From Roseovarius carneus (GTDB lineage: Bacteria > Pseudomonadota > Alphaproteobacteria > Rhodobacterales > Rhodobacteraceae): a stretch of DNA of 64,000 nt. Where the stretch lies: positions 2,896,374 through 2,960,373 of the forward strand of contig NZ_JAHSPD010000001.1 of the NCBI RefSeq assembly GCF_020141465.1. The letters are read 5' to 3'. A program made the translations under genes and the position numbers. Positions 42,482-52,285 of the stretch are shown piece after piece. Within the stretch, counting starts at the first letter, position 1; the number at the start of each line of letters is the position of its first letter. Under the pieces are notes generated by a model. The model saw nothing but the letters and a program-made list of their open reading frames with translations. It searched no databases and had not been told where the DNA came from.

Positions 42482-44688
42482 TGGATCACCTCTGGAGCCG
42501 CAGCCACGCCAACTAGCGTCAATGAGAAGTCCGCGTTGCGCTTGAGCAGAAGCGTGACCTCGTCTCCCTCCGGCAAGCGCGACACATCAACTGACGGATC
42601 AATGACGAAATCCATCGTCATCCCCGGCATTCCGATCTCCATCATCGGGCCGTGGGTGATGTTTGCCATACCCGCCGCGGCATTGATGGCATTGATGGTG
42701 CCTGACACTTCCATCGGCGGAGTAATAGGTTCGGCGGACGCAAGGATCATCGTCATACCATCCGGGCGGGCGAAGGTCAGGGTCATCTCCTGCCCGGTGA
42801 TCAAAGCGGCAGGATCAAGCGCCGCGTCCAAGGCGAAGCCCATGGTCATGCCGGGCATCCCGATCTCGACAATTGGTCCGTGCGCGATCGTGGCCACGCC
42901 GGTCTCTTGATCAACACTCTCGATCGTTCCAGACACCACAATCGGCGAGGCCGCAGCATTGTCTGTTGCCGCTTCCATCGGCTCAGACATGTTCATCTCG
43001 TTGTCGCTCATCATTCCGTCGCCTCTCACGGCGACGATTGTGAAGAGCCCGTTCTCCCCTTTGGACAAATCAAACTCGACGGGCTGATCGAGCGGCACCT
43101 CTGCCACGTCGAACCCTGCGACTGGCATGTCCATCTGCATTGAAGGCCACCCCAATTCCGGGATCGGATCATGAGATAGTGTCAGTTTGCCATCCGCCGT
43201 AACGGCCATGACAGTTCCTGTGCCTGTTGCGGCAATTCCATCGTCGCTGCCAAGCTCGATCAGGCTGAACAACCCGTCCGCGCCGCGTGCCGCGCGGAAT
43301 GCCACCTGCAGACCCGGTTCCAACCGGCCCAGCGGAATATCGGCGCGCAACGGAAAACGCGATGTCATCGCAGGCCAATCCAGCGCGTCCAGTGCCGCAT
43401 GTCTGATCGTGGCGCTGCGGTTTTCGATGTCGAGCGCAATCAACTCGCCAGTGCCTCGCGCTGGGGCCTCATCTGTCGGCGCCATGCGCATCAGACCAGC
43501 GCTCAAAGCGCTCTCGCTGTCGATCAGAAACTGAGCAGACGCCACGACTTCTTCACCAGGCGCCAGTCCCTGCACGACTTCCGTTCGGCCACCTCCGCCA
43601 AAGTTGTCACGGAGACCTGTTGTGATCAGGCGTGGCTTGAATGTGCCTTCTCCGGTTTTCAGAATGACGCGTTCGGCAGCGCCCGTGCGAATGATCGCCT
43701 CGGTCGGGACCGTCAGCGCCATGCGTGTCTCGTTGGGGATGAGGCTGACATTTCCGAACATGTTGGGCCTGAGCAGCCCCTCCGAATTATCAAATCGCAA
43801 GCGCACGGGCAGCGTGCGCGTCTCAGCATCAAGTTCGGGATAGATGTAATCGACCACGCCCTCGAAGGTGCGTCCGTGCAAATGCTCAAACCGAGCGACC
43901 GCGCGCATATCATCCGTCATGCGCGCGATGTCACGCTCAAAGACATCCACGATCAGCCAGACGGCACTGAGGTCGGTCAAAGAGACGGCGCGAACACCAG
44001 GTTGCAGGAACATCCCATCTGCTGCCTCGAGGGAGATGACCACCCCGTCCTGCGGGGCCAAAACCTCAATGTTACGCGCAAGCACACCTTCGGCTTCGAT
44101 CCGGGCGATCTGGTCGTCCGACATGCCGAGGCTCCGCAAACTGCTGCGTGCGGCTTCGAGGATGCGGGGGTCGCCATCTTCAACCGCGCGCACCAGATCG
44201 CTGCTGGCAGAGCCGATCTGGGGCGAGAACATTTCGAATAGGACGTCGCCCTTGCGCACCGGATCACCGACGGCGCGGACGTTCAACGCCTCGATCCAGC
44301 CCTCCACACGGGTGTGCACATGGCTTGTCAGGTGTTCGTCATAGCCCACAAAACCCACCGTCTCGATCCGCTGCGAAATCTCGGCGGTCTGCGCAATCGC
44401 GGTGCGGACACCGATCGCATTGATCTCGGCCGCTGACAGCGTCACCTCGGATGGATCACCCGAAGGTTCCTGACCCGCAAAGACCGGCACCAAATCCATT
44501 CCCATCGGGGATTTGCCGGGACCCGATTGCCGAAAATTGGCATCCATCGGAGCAACCCAATAGAGGATTTCTGGCCCTGTCGATCCGGCCATGTCCGATG
44601 GATTGAAATACAGTCTTTCCAGATAGATGCCACCAGCAACCCCGGCGGCAAGCGCCAGAATGCTCAGGGCTGAATATCGTCCACGCAT
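42478..44688 (-). CDS. cusB: CusB-type adaptor with four C-terminal CusF-like repeats
   Basis: 736 residues from the ATG at 44688 (open to 44778). A membrane anchor (about 7-22) is followed by a heavy-metal-binding segment (41-69, ILYWVAPMD...PGKSPMGMDLVP, without cysteines), then the membrane-fusion adaptor core (about 90-400). The rest is four tandem CusF-like domains near 408-490, 489-565, 583-655 and 660-736. Ligand sets differ: repeat 1 H/W/M with the last Met lost, repeat 2 H/W/M/M complete, repeats 3 and 4 H/M/M/M with Met in place of Trp. Standard CusB has no such array. Confidence 0.9.
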   Translation of the reverse strand: MRGRYSALSILALAAGVAGGIYLERLYFNPSDMAGSTGPEILYWVAPMDANFRQSGPGKSPMGMDLVPVFAGQEPSGDPSEVTLSAAEINAIGVRTAIAQTAEISQRIETVGFVGYDEHLTSHVHTRVEGWIEALNVRAVGDPVRKGDVLFEMFSPQIGSASSDLVRAVEDGDPRILEAARSSLRSLGMSDDQIARIEAEGVLARNIEVLAPQDGVVISLEAADGMFLQPGVRAVSLTDLSAVWLIVDVFERDIARMTDDMRAVARFEHLHGRTFEGVVDYIYPELDAETRTLPVRLRFDNSEGLLRPNMFGNVSLIPNETRMALTVPTEAIIRTGAAERVILKTGEGTFKPRLITTGLRDNFGGGGRTEVVQGLAPGEEVVASAQFLIDSESALSAGLMRMAPTDEAPARGTGELIALDIENRSATIRHAALDALDWPAMTSRFPLRADIPLGRLEPGLQVAFRAARGADGLFSLIELGSDDGIAATGTGTVMAVTADGKLTLSHDPIPELGWPSMQMDMPVAGFDVAEVPLDQPVEFDLSKGENGLFTIVAVRGDGMMSDNEMNMSEPMEAATDNAAASPIVVSGTIESVDQETGVATIAHGPIVEIGMPGMTMGFALDAALDPAALITGQEMTLTFARPDGMTMILASAEPITPPMEVSGTINAINAAAGMANITHGPMMEIGMPGMTMDFVIDPSVDVSRLPEGDEVTLLLKRNADFSLTLVGVAAAPEVIQ

Positions 44689-44778
44689 TGTTGCCTCGAC
44701 CCCAGTTCCGACAACGGAACTGTTTCTAATAAATTGCAGTCGCGCAGTCGCAGGATGCGGCCACGGTTCGGAAATCAA

Positions 44779-45186
44779 TCAGAGGTTTCTTGGGGGTCGA
44801 TCTTTTGAGGAGCTGACGCCGGAAGTCATAAGCCTGCCGCGATCCAGCAATGTGGCATCGGGCAAAAGCATGCCCGCCGCGAGGATTTCCGATGACGGGA
44901 ACGTCATGTGAAAGCAGCATGTTGAAAGCACGCAGTGCGCGCACTTCTCCTGTGACACACCATTTTCTTGGGCGGTTTCGGCAGTGTTCGCCATCTTTGC
45001 CAGGTGCATCGGACAGTCACTCTCTGCACCCGACATGACTTGGTGGTGCGCCTGACTATCGAACATAGAGGCAGCGGCATGTGCAGAAGGCGATATGAGC
45101 TGAAAAACGAATGCCAGTATCAGGAGCAAAAGCCCCATCGGTCGCAAAACCGACCCGATCCCGAATCTTTCATTCAGCCATGTCAT
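44779..45186 (-). CDS. Cys/His-rich exported protein (DUF2946-like)
   Basis: 135 residues. A hydrophobic segment (about 17-37, ending SAHA) looks like a signal peptide or anchor. The rest is rich in His, Met and Cys: HHQVMSGAESDCPMHLAKM and CAHCVLSTCCFHM. This pattern fits the small DUF2946-type proteins that accompany copper genes; metal binding is inferred. It is the first gene of the copper operon, 90 bp before cusB. Confidence 0.6.
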   Translation of the reverse strand: MTWLNERFGIGSVLRPMGLLLLILAFVFQLISPSAHAAASMFDSQAHHQVMSGAESDCPMHLAKMANTAETAQENGVSQEKCAHCVLSTCCFHMTFPSSEILAAGMLLPDATLLDRGRLMTSGVSSSKDRPPRNL

Positions 45187-45418
45187 GCAGCGTTCTTCCA
45201 GTGTTCACGACCGAAATGCAAGTCAGATCAGCGTGAACGGGCTGATCAGCGAAGATCTGCGAACGCCAAGGCCTTGCAAATAAAAGCTGATTGATCGTTC
45301 ACACGAAACGCTTTCAAGGTCTGCCGTATCCAACTTATCATCGTTTTCCTTTTTTGTTTGGAACCTTCCACCGTAGGAATGTTGTTTGTTTTCAAAGGCT
45401 GCAATTTGGAGAATGACA

Positions 45419-45895
45419 ATGAGTTACTCGCGATTTCTAACAATGATCGTCACATCGACGGTCGTAATGTTCGGGTTAATGTATCTGAATACATATGCGT
45501 TGGGACACATCCAGTTCAGCGAAACACGGACGTATATGGCGCTTTACATGGGCGCCGTAATGGCTGTCATAATGCTTCTCTTTATGTGGGGCATGTACAA
45601 AAAACAGGCATTCAACTATGCCATAATAGCATCAAGCGTCGCTATCTTTGCCGTATCGCTCTACCTGCTGCGATCACAAACAACCGTTCAAGATGTGTCT
45701 TGGATGCGGGCGATGATTCCGCACCACTCCATTGCGATCTTGACCAGTGAGCGCGCGGAAATCTCTGACCCACGGGTGCAGCGACTTGCCCAAGACATCA
45801 TTGAAGCGCAACGCCTCGAGATTGCGGAAATGAATGCCTTGATCGCTGACCTTCAGGGAGGTCCACCCGCGACGCCGGAAATAGATGGGCGATGA
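45419..45895 (+). CDS. DUF305 family membrane protein
   Basis: 158 residues from the ATG at 45419, with GGAG seven bases upstream. Three membrane segments (about 5-22, 35-55 and 62-80) are followed by a cytoplasmic or periplasmic DUF305 part: WMRAMIPHHSIAILTSERAEI and AQDIIEAQRLEIAEM. The MIPHHS motif is the family hallmark and a probable metal site. It is often linked to copper genes. It is divergent from the copper operon and upstream of the P-type ATPase. Confidence 0.85.
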   Translation: MSYSRFLTMIVTSTVVMFGLMYLNTYALGHIQFSETRTYMALYMGAVMAVIMLLFMWGMYKKQAFNYAIIASSVAIFAVSLYLLRSQTTVQDVSWMRAMIPHHSIAILTSERAEISDPRVQRLAQDIIEAQRLEIAEMNALIADLQGGPPATPEIDGR

Positions 45896-45902
45896 GGCGG
45901 CC

Positions 45903-45933
45903 TTGACCTTCCAGTCACTGGAAGGACTATGTT
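45903..45933 (+). promoter_or_regulatory. MerR-type promoter of the P-type ATPase gene
   Basis: A -35 box TTGACC (45903-45908) and a -10 box TATGTT (45928-45933) are separated by 19 bp, the overlong spacing used by MerR regulators. The spacer holds the perfect 9-1-9 dyad CCTTCCAGTCACTGGAAGG (45907-45925). Transcription would start near 45940. Confidence 0.8.
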
Positions 45934-45954
45934 GCGCCCATGGAGGACCTGAGA

Positions 45955-48402
45955 ATGTCGGAGACAGCACTCGCAGAGAAAATCATCACGCGCGATCCCG
46001 TGTGCGGAATGACAGTCGATCCCGACGCGGGCAAACCGCGATTGGAGCATGATGGGCATGTCTATCATTTTTGCCACGACGGATGCAGGGACAAGTTCGT
46101 AAAAGATCCCGAGGCGTATATCGAGGCGACCGATCCCGTTTGTGGGATGACCGTCACGCGGGCGACAGCACAGTTTCTGTCAAAACATGAAGGTGAACGT
46201 TTCTACTTCTGCTCGGGACGCTGCCAGCACAAATTTGATGAAGCTCCCAACGACTATCTGGGGGATCGTGCTGAGAGTGAACCGATGCCGGAAGGCACCA
46301 TGTACACCTGCCCGATGGACCCTCAGATAGTTCAGGAAGGCCCGGGTGACTGTCCGATATGCGGCATGGCACTCGAGCCGATGATGCCCACAGCTGATGC
46401 AGGACCAAACCCCGAATTGGTCGACTTTCGACGCAGGCTCTGGATCGGAGGACCATTGGCGCTGGCCGTCCTGGCGCTTGAAATGGGCGGGATGATCGGC
46501 ATTCCGTGGGCTGGGTGGTTCGGCGCTGAAACCGTCCGCTGGCTTCAGTTCCTGCTCGCTTCACCGGTTGTCCTCTGGATCGCGCTCCCATTCTTCAAGC
46601 GTGGCTGGTCGTCGATCGTGACCGGCAATCTCAACATGTGGACGCTGATCGCGATTGGCACGGGTGCCGCCTATGCCTTCAGCCTCGTTTCTCTCCTCGC
46701 ACCGGGTATTTTCCCTGCCAATCTATTGGGCGATCACGGTCCGCCACTCTACTTCGAGGCTGCGGCCGTGATCCTTATCCTTGTCTTGGTCGGGCAGGTG
46801 ATGGAGCTGACGGCCAGAGAACGGACCGGTGACGCGATCCGCGCACTCATGGATTTGGCTCCCAAGACGGCGCGACGCGTAACGGATGCTGGCGACGAAG
46901 ATGTAGCACTTGATGACGTGGTCACAGGCGACAAGCTACGGGTGCGGCCCGGTGAAGCTGTGCCCGTGGATGGAATTGTATACGAAGGCCGATCATCAGT
47001 AGATGAAAGCATGCTCACCGGGGAACCTGTCCCGGTCGAGAAGGCTGCGGGAGACGCGGTCACGGGCGGCACTCTCAACAAGACCGGTTCGTTCGTGATG
47101 ACAGCGGAGGCCGTGGGCAGCGATACGGTACTTTCAAGGATCGTTGCAATGGTTGCGAGTGCTCAGCGTTCGCGCGCGCCAATCCAGGCGATGGCAGACC
47201 GGGTGGCAGGCTACTTCGTGCCGATCGTCATCGGTATTGCAGTGCTGGCTTTCGTTGTCTGGATGGTCTTCGGCCCAACACCAGCACTCGGCTATGCGGT
47301 TGTGGCTGCCGTCAGCGTTCTGATCATCGCTTGCCCCTGTGCCCTCGGGCTAGCCACACCGATGTCGATTATGGTGGCAACTGGACGGGGCGCTCAGGCA
47401 GGTGTCCTGATCCGAGACGCAGAGGCGCTGGAACGATTTGCAAAGGTGGATGTTCTCGTGCTCGACAAGACAGGCACGTTGACGGAAGGAAGGCCGACTC
47501 TGACGGATGTTGTCGCCTTGGGCGATAAGACAGAGGAAGAGGTTTTGGGGTATGCGGCAGCTCTTGAACGCGGCTCAGAGCACCCTCTTGCCGAGGCTAT
47601 CCTGAAAGGTGCCGGGGAGCGCGGGGCCGGGAAGCTGGACCTAGCGGATTTCAGTGCGGTCACTGGCAAAGGTGTCCGCGGCAGAATTGACGAAACCGAA
47701 GTCGCCCTTGGCAACACGGCACTGATGCAAGGCCTCGGCGTCGACATTTCTGCTGTCAAAGATCAACTGGCCGCGTTCCAGAACAGCGGAAAAACCGCCA
47801 TGCTCTTGGCTGCAGACGATAAACTTGCCGGGATTGTCGCAGTTGCCGACCGGATCAAAGACACGACACCTGCGGCCATTCGTGATCTGCATGCAGCCGG
47901 TCTCAAGATCATCATGGCGACAGGAGACAGTCAAGGCACCGCAGACGCCGTCGCCCGAGACCTCTCGATCGATGAAGTGCATGCCGAGGTCTCGCCCGAA
48001 GACAAGGCGGATCTGATCGCGGAACTGAAAGCGAAGGGATATTCGGTCGCTATGGCTGGCGACGGCGTGAACGACGCGCCCGCCCTTGCGGCGGCGGATG
48101 TCGGCATCGCAATGGGCACAGGCGCGGATGTTGCGGTGGAGAGCGCTGGCGTCACCCTGCTGAAGGGCAACCTCGGCGGCATCGTGCGTGCGCGGGTTCT
48201 GGCGCAAGCCACGATGCGCAATATCCGCCAGAACCTGTTTTTCGCTTTCATCTACAACACGGCGGGCGTCCCGATTGCAGCGGGCATCCTGTTCCCAGTT
48301 TTTGGCGTGCTTCTGTCACCCATGATTGCTGCGGCGGCAATGAGCCTGTCGTCGGTATCCGTGATTGGCAACTCGCTGAGACTGCGGGGTATCAAGTTAT
48401 GA
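45955..48402 (+). CDS. copper-type P1B ATPase with tandem YHS domains
   Basis: 815 residues. The ATG at 45955 has GGAGG upstream; the ATG at 45940 falls at the predicted transcription start. The N-terminus has two YHS domains (about 14-57 and 60-102, each DPVCGMTV plus a Cys pair) and a heavy-metal-binding motif (117-142, YTCPMDP...[11 protein letters not shown]), and no HMA domain. The core has [12 protein letters not shown] in ACPCALGLA (about 460), the phosphorylated DKTGTLTEG (about 503) and [10 protein letters not shown]. It pumps Cu(I)/Ag(I) out of the cytoplasm. The cytochrome gene overlaps its end by 4 bases. Confidence 0.93.
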   Translation: MSETALAEKIITRDPVCGMTVDPDAGKPRLEHDGHVYHFCHDGCRDKFVKDPEAYIEATDPVCGMTVTRATAQFLSKHEGERFYFCSGRCQHKFDEAPNDYLGDRAESEPMPEGTMYTCPMDPQIVQEGPGDCPICGMALEPMMPTADAGPNPELVDFRRRLWIGGPLALAVLALEMGGMIGIPWAGWFGAETVRWLQFLLASPVVLWIALPFFKRGWSSIVTGNLNMWTLIAIGTGAAYAFSLVSLLAPGIFPANLLGDHGPPLYFEAAAVILILVLVGQVMELTARERTGDAIRALMDLAPKTARRVTDAGDEDVALDDVVTGDKLRVRPGEAVPVDGIVYEGRSSVDESMLTGEPVPVEKAAGDAVTGGTLNKTGSFVMTAEAVGSDTVLSRIVAMVASAQRSRAPIQAMADRVAGYFVPIVIGIAVLAFVVWMVFGPTPALGYAVVAAVSVLIIACPCALGLATPMSIMVATGRGAQAGVLIRDAEALERFAKVDVLVLDKTGTLTEGRPTLTDVVALGDKTEEEVLGYAAALERGSEHPLAEAILKGAGERGAGKLDLADFSAVTGKGVRGRIDETEVALGNTALMQGLGVDISAVKDQLAAFQNSGKTAMLLAADDKLAGIVAVADRIKDTTPAAIRDLHAAGLKIIMATGDSQGTADAVARDLSIDEVHAEVSPEDKADLIAELKAKGYSVAMAGDGVNDAPALAAADVGIAMGTGADVAVESAGVTLLKGNLGGIVRARVLAQATMRNIRQNLFFAFIYNTAGVPIAAGILFPVFGVLLSPMIAAAAMSLSSVSVIGNSLRLRGIKL

Positions 48403-48863
48403 AGCTGGTCGTCTCAATCGGAATCACGACTGCACTGGTGGGTATGGTTGCATTCTTTTTCTTTGACGCAGGTCCGAAGACCTCTGTCATCGGTGAAGAC
48501 TATCTGCCGAACCTTGCGCGCGGTGAAGCGGTCTATGCGGAGGCATGTGCTTCATGTCATGGCGCAAATCTAGAAGGGCAACCGAATTGGAAATCCCCGG
48601 GACCAGATGGACGTCTACCCGCACCGCCGCATGACGAAACCGGCCACACATGGCACCATCCAGATCGATTGCTGCTTCAAATCACCGCTTTGGGCACTGC
48701 AGCCGTGGTCGGAAATGGATATGAAAGCAACATGCCTGGTTTTGGCGAAATGTACTCAGAAGATGAGCTTCGAGACGTGCTGGCATGGATCAGTACCCAA
48801 TGGCCCGATCGCGAGCGCGATCACCAAGCGCAAGTCACCGCGCAGGACAGCCAAAGCAATTGA
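48399..48863 (+). CDS. membrane-anchored c-type cytochrome
   Basis: 154 residues. One N-terminal membrane segment (about 3-22) anchors a single cytochrome c domain: heme-binding CASCH (50-54), [17 protein letters not shown] and the likely axial methionine in [15 protein letters not shown]. The ATG overlaps the ATPase stop by 4 bases, so it is co-expressed with the pump. Cytochromes of this type are often found after copper ATPase genes; an electron-transfer role in periplasmic copper oxidation is a guess. Confidence 0.88.
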   Translation: MKLVVSIGITTALVGMVAFFFFDAGPKTSVIGEDYLPNLARGEAVYAEACASCHGANLEGQPNWKSPGPDGRLPAPPHDETGHTWHHPDRLLLQITALGTAAVVGNGYESNMPGFGEMYSEDELRDVLAWISTQWPDRERDHQAQVTAQDSQSN

Positions 48864-48903
48864 CGTGCGTTGACCGCCACGATCGTATTGCAAGACTAAG
48901 CTG

Positions 48904-49521
48904 CTATGAGACGAGGCGCACACGCCCGCGTGCCGGCCTGATCACCCTCCCTTGTTTCTCAAGTTTGGCGATTGCCCTGTAAAGTGCGGGTGCAGTCACA
49001 TCCAGATCCTGCGCCAATGAAAGAAGCGGAACGTCTTCCGGCAAATCATCGTTCTCATCCACCACCTCGATGAGCCTCGCGATAATGCCCTCGGTCAAAG
49101 GCTTGGTTGCCCTCAGTTCGAGCAAGCGTCGGGACTGCATCAGCGACCTAGACAGATACATAGCAAAACGCTGTGCGAGGTCAGGGGATGTCGCCAAGGC
49201 ATCCAGAACCGCCTTCCGTGGCAATATATCGATCGCGGCAGGTGTAGATGCCACAGCGTCGCAATGGCAGGATTCAGCAAAAAGGGATGCTTCAGCGAAG
49301 GTTTCGCCCTGCCCTGCCGCGTGAATGCGTATCGAACGCCCCGTCTCGGAGCACCTGACCAGATCAATCCGTCCTTCATGCACCTTCATGAAACCGGGGG
49401 GCGTTTCTCCTTGGCGAAACAGGACTTCACCGCCGTTCAGAATGACCCGCCTCACCTTGGCCGGCGCGCAATTGTAGTTCAGCTCAGCAAAGAAATCGAG
49501 AAACGGCATGACCATGATCAT
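48904..49521 (-). CDS. Crp/Fnr-family transcription regulator
   Basis: 205 residues. A cyclic-nucleotide-binding-like beta barrel (about 25-120) has EVLFRQGETPPGFMKVHEGRIDLVR and GETFAEASLF; a C-terminal winged helix (about 145-200) has PLLSLAQDLDVTAPALYRAIAKLEKQGRV. No N-terminal Fe-S cysteine cluster of Fnr is seen, so it probably senses another ligand. It is convergent with the cytochrome gene and divergent from the gene at 49576. Confidence 0.82.
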   Translation of the reverse strand: MIMVMPFLDFFAELNYNCAPAKVRRVILNGGEVLFRQGETPPGFMKVHEGRIDLVRCSETGRSIRIHAAGQGETFAEASLFAESCHCDAVASTPAAIDILPRKAVLDALATSPDLAQRFAMYLSRSLMQSRRLLELRATKPLTEGIIARLIEVVDENDDLPEDVPLLSLAQDLDVTAPALYRAIAKLEKQGRVIRPARGRVRLVS

Positions 49522-49575
49522 ATTCGCATAGAGCGCTCGATGCTACCTATCATACCAGCCAAAAAGGAAACTCCT

Positions 49576-50136
49576 GTGAAAGTTCTTTATCTCCCTTGCC
49601 TTATCCTGACTTGGACGCTTGCGACGGCGAGTACGACGTCAGCTCAGCACAGTGATCATCAAAATCATGGCAGCATGAATTCGATCACGACCATGCCAAT
49701 TGAACCCGGTGACGCCTCTTTTGCCGCAATTGCCGAGATCGTGAAAATTTTGGCGCAAGACCCGGACACCGATTGGGAGCGAGTTGATATCGACGCCTTG
49801 CGCGTTCACTTGGTCGACATGACCCAGCTAATTCTGGGCGCGAGCGTTGAAACGGAAGAGATACAGAATGGCCTTCGAATGACAATATCGCAGTCGGGCC
49901 GTCCGGGGGAAGCCGCATCCCGCATGGTCCCCGCGCATGGTCCCGTGCTTGCTAGTGAAACCGGTTGGTCATCGACTGTCGTTTCCAACGAAGGATTGAT
50001 CACTTGGACCGTGATCGACCCTGAAGACGGCGATGTCTTTCAAATTAGGTCACTTGGTTTTTTTGGTCTGATGGCGACTGGGGATCATCACAGAGAACAC
50101 CATATCGCTATCGCAAAGGGTGTTTCGACTCATTAG
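49576..50136 (+). CDS. exported protein of unknown function in the metal cargo
   Basis: 186 residues from a GTG at 49576 with AAAAAGGAAA upstream; the longer open frame starts inside the Crp gene. A signal peptide (about 1-21, ending STTSAQ) precedes a short His-rich stretch (HSDHQNHGSMN) and an acidic domain with ISQSGRPGEAASRMVPAHGP and SLGFFGLMATGDHHREHHIA. The histidines at both ends suggest periplasmic metal binding; no family is recognised. Confidence 0.6.
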   Translation: MKVLYLPCLILTWTLATASTTSAQHSDHQNHGSMNSITTMPIEPGDASFAAIAEIVKILAQDPDTDWERVDIDALRVHLVDMTQLILGASVETEEIQNGLRMTISQSGRPGEAASRMVPAHGPVLASETGWSSTVVSNEGLITWTVIDPEDGDVFQIRSLGFFGLMATGDHHREHHIAIAKGVSTH

Positions 50137-50200
50137 CGAGTGACCGCTTCGACCACACCACTAAAGCTGATCCATATCTCTATCAAAGGCTACGGTGTGC

Positions 50201-51520
50201 TTATCGTATGCTCGGCCAATGCTGATGATAATCATCAATAACAATTGGGTGGCTGTGTGATCGGCCACCGCGAACATGCGGGTGATCTTCTGGAAGATCA
50301 TCATGAACATGTTCGAAAGTTCCAGTATCGTCACGCGCCCAAAGTAAGACCCCACAAATTATCCCAATGGCTGCGAGCAATGCCAAGAATGCAAAGGCCG
50401 TTGTGGGTCCCGTGATGGTAAGCAGCCAGCCTGCGAGCGGGTATGTCACCAGCCAGCAGGCGTGTGATAAAGCAAACTGAGCAGCGTAGACGGCGGGTCT
50501 GTCTTCAGCGTGCGCGGATCGTTTGAGTAGCCGCCCTGATGGGGTCAGCACGACAGAATAGCCGATCCCTATAACGAACCATCCCGCAAGCAGTGGGAGC
50601 CACTGCGTGTCGTAGATCAGTGAGATCAGCGACAGACTGAGCAGCGAGATAACCAGCACTGCCGCACCGCCGATCATCACCGGGCGGTCGGGGAAGTTGT
50701 CCAGAAGTCGGGGAAGCAAAAGGGCGGCCAGCATTGACCCGCCACCGAATGCACCAAGGGCAATGGCGACTTGCGCATCCCCAAGCCCCAGATTGGCGCG
50801 GACCAGCACCACCGTGTTCACCAACACCATAGCACCCGCTGCTGCCGCTGCGAGGTTGAGCGACAACAGCCCGCGCAGGCGCGGTGTGGCGAGGTATATC
50901 CGCATCCCGCGCGTGGTGCGATCATAGATGCCCCGATGTGCGGTTGGTTGCGGGCTGGGCAGCGGAACCGACACGACCAGAAAAGCCGAGCCAACGAATC
51001 CGATCACGGTGCCGAAGAACAACGCATGATAGCTTACGAAGGTCAGCAGGATTGCGGCTAACATCGGGCTGATGATGTTCTCAAGGTCGTAGGCCAGCCG
51101 TGAGAGCGACAGAGCCCGAGTATACCGGTCTTCCTCTGGTAGGATGTCGGGGATGGTCGCCTGAAACGTCGGCGTGAACGCGGCAGATGCGGATTGCAGC
51201 ACGAAGATCAGGATGTAGGCCTGCCAAACCTCGGTTACGAATGGCAGGCACAGCGCCACAGCGGCGCGCACCAAGTCGAGGCTGACCAGCATCGTGCGGC
51301 GCGGCCACCGATTGGCGAAGGCCCCAGCGATGGGCGCAATTCCGACATACGCCACCATTTTTATGGTGAAGATCGTGCCCAGCACCAGCCCGGCACGTTC
51401 GCCTGACAGATCATAGGCCAAAAGCCCCAGAGCGATTGTTGCAAGACCTGTCCCAAGCAGGGCCACGATCTGTGCAAGGAAGAGATGCCGGTAAGTGCGA
51501 TCAGCCAGGACAGAGAGCAT
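50201..51520 (-). CDS. MFS transporter with histidine-rich tail
   Basis: 439 residues with about 12 membrane segments; IAPIAGAFANRWPRRTML is the loop 2-3 motif typical of the major facilitator superfamily. The last 40 residues are rich in His and acid residues (FEHVHDDLPEDHPH and RSHSHPIVIDDYHQH), a probable cytoplasmic Ni/Co/Zn-binding tail. It lies 9 bp downstream of the CsoR/RcnR-type regulator gene, so metal-induced efflux is likely. The substrate metal is not proved. Confidence 0.85.
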   Translation of the reverse strand: MLSVLADRTYRHLFLAQIVALLGTGLATIALGLLAYDLSGERAGLVLGTIFTIKMVAYVGIAPIAGAFANRWPRRTMLVSLDLVRAAVALCLPFVTEVWQAYILIFVLQSASAAFTPTFQATIPDILPEEDRYTRALSLSRLAYDLENIISPMLAAILLTFVSYHALFFGTVIGFVGSAFLVVSVPLPSPQPTAHRGIYDRTTRGMRIYLATPRLRGLLSLNLAAAAAGAMVLVNTVVLVRANLGLGDAQVAIALGAFGGGSMLAALLLPRLLDNFPDRPVMIGGAAVLVISLLSLSLISLIYDTQWLPLLAGWFVIGIGYSVVLTPSGRLLKRSAHAEDRPAVYAAQFALSHACWLVTYPLAGWLLTITGPTTAFAFLALLAAIGIICGVLLWARDDTGTFEHVHDDLPEDHPHVRGGRSHSHPIVIDDYHQHWPSIR

Positions 51521-51529
51521 GGGCCTTCC

Positions 51530-51808
51530 TCATAGGTACTTGGTGATCACCTTGAACTCCGCGGTTGCAGGCGCTCCATCGCTGCCCGCACCGGCCATGG
51601 CAGCATCAAGGCAATGGTCGATATGATCTTGAATCAGGGTGCGTTTGGCCTGCGTGATGGCCTTTTCGACAGCATGGAGTTGCTGCGCGATTTCGGTGCA
51701 CGGGCGCTCCGCCTCGATCATCTCGATCACGCTGAGAAGATGGCCGTTGGCACGTTTCAGCCGCTTGATGATATCGGGGTGGGTTGCATGGGGCGTGTGT
51801 TTTGTCAT
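51530..51808 (-). CDS. CsoR/RcnR-type metal-sensing repressor
   Basis: 92 residues from the ATG at 51808 (open to 51871). All-helical DUF156 fold: IIKRLKRANGHLLSVIEMIE, CTEIAQQLHAVEKAITQAK and DHIDHCLDAA. C37, H62 and C66 have the C-x24-H-x3-C spacing of the CsoR Cu(I) site; the N-terminal H4, H7 and H10 are more like RcnR/DmeR Ni/Co sensors. The genes it would control point to Ni or Co, the ligands to Cu. It heads an operon with the MFS pump and faces a C-tract/G-tract palindrome. Confidence 0.88.
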   Translation of the reverse strand: MTKHTPHATHPDIIKRLKRANGHLLSVIEMIEAERPCTEIAQQLHAVEKAITQAKRTLIQDHIDHCLDAAMAGAGSDGAPATAEFKVITKYL

Positions 51809-51818
51809 AAACAGACGG

Positions 51819-51837
51819 TATCCCCCCTGGGGGGATA
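51819..51837. promoter_or_regulatory. C-tract/G-tract operator palindrome
   Basis: TATCCCCCCTGGGGGGATA is a perfect 9-1-9 palindrome just upstream of the regulator ATG (51808) and 35 bp before the divergent gene at 51872. Runs of G/C flanked by A/T-rich ends are typical operators of RcnR, DmeR and CsoR repressors. One site can control both directions. Confidence 0.85.
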
Positions 51838-51871
51838 GAGCAAGCGGGCCAAGACCTGCAGAAACGGGCAC

Positions 51872-52231
51872 ATGAAACGACAGGTGAACTCAGTCCTGCG
51901 CTATGCAATGATCATCGCTTTGGCGGTCGGGATCATGCTGTCGCCTTATGCGCAGAGCGAGCTGCATGAATTTGCCGAGATCGCAGAACTCCTGGCCGAG
52001 CATCAGGCCGAGATCGAAGACCATGGCCATTCCCATGATGATATCGTGGATATTCTGCATATTTTCCAAGGCCATGCACACGAAATGGCTGACCACGACC
52101 ACAACACCGCCTATCTATCCCCCAAACGCGGCTTGGGCTTCATTGCAGCTTCTAGCGCCAACTGGTCGCTGACAGAAACCGCAGCGTCCGACCGCAGTGC
52201 CTACGATCTGGATCGACCGCCACGAGTGTGA
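51872..52231 (+). CDS. small histidine-rich exported protein
   Basis: 119 residues. A hydrophobic segment (about 10-28, ending SPYAQS) acts as signal or anchor. Then follow acidic helices and a His-rich stretch: DHGHSHDDIVDILHIFQGHAHEMADHDHN. It probably binds Ni, Co or Zn in the periplasm. It is divergent from the CsoR/RcnR-type regulator and shares its operator; the HupE/UreJ-type permease follows after 54 bp. No named family is recognised. Confidence 0.65.
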   Translation: MKRQVNSVLRYAMIIALAVGIMLSPYAQSELHEFAEIAELLAEHQAEIEDHGHSHDDIVDILHIFQGHAHEMADHDHNTAYLSPKRGLGFIAASSANWSLTETAASDRSAYDLDRPPRV

Positions 52232-52285
52232 AGTCGCGCCTTTCTGGCGCTGTCTTCCATCACACTCAATAAACGGAAAATCAAA

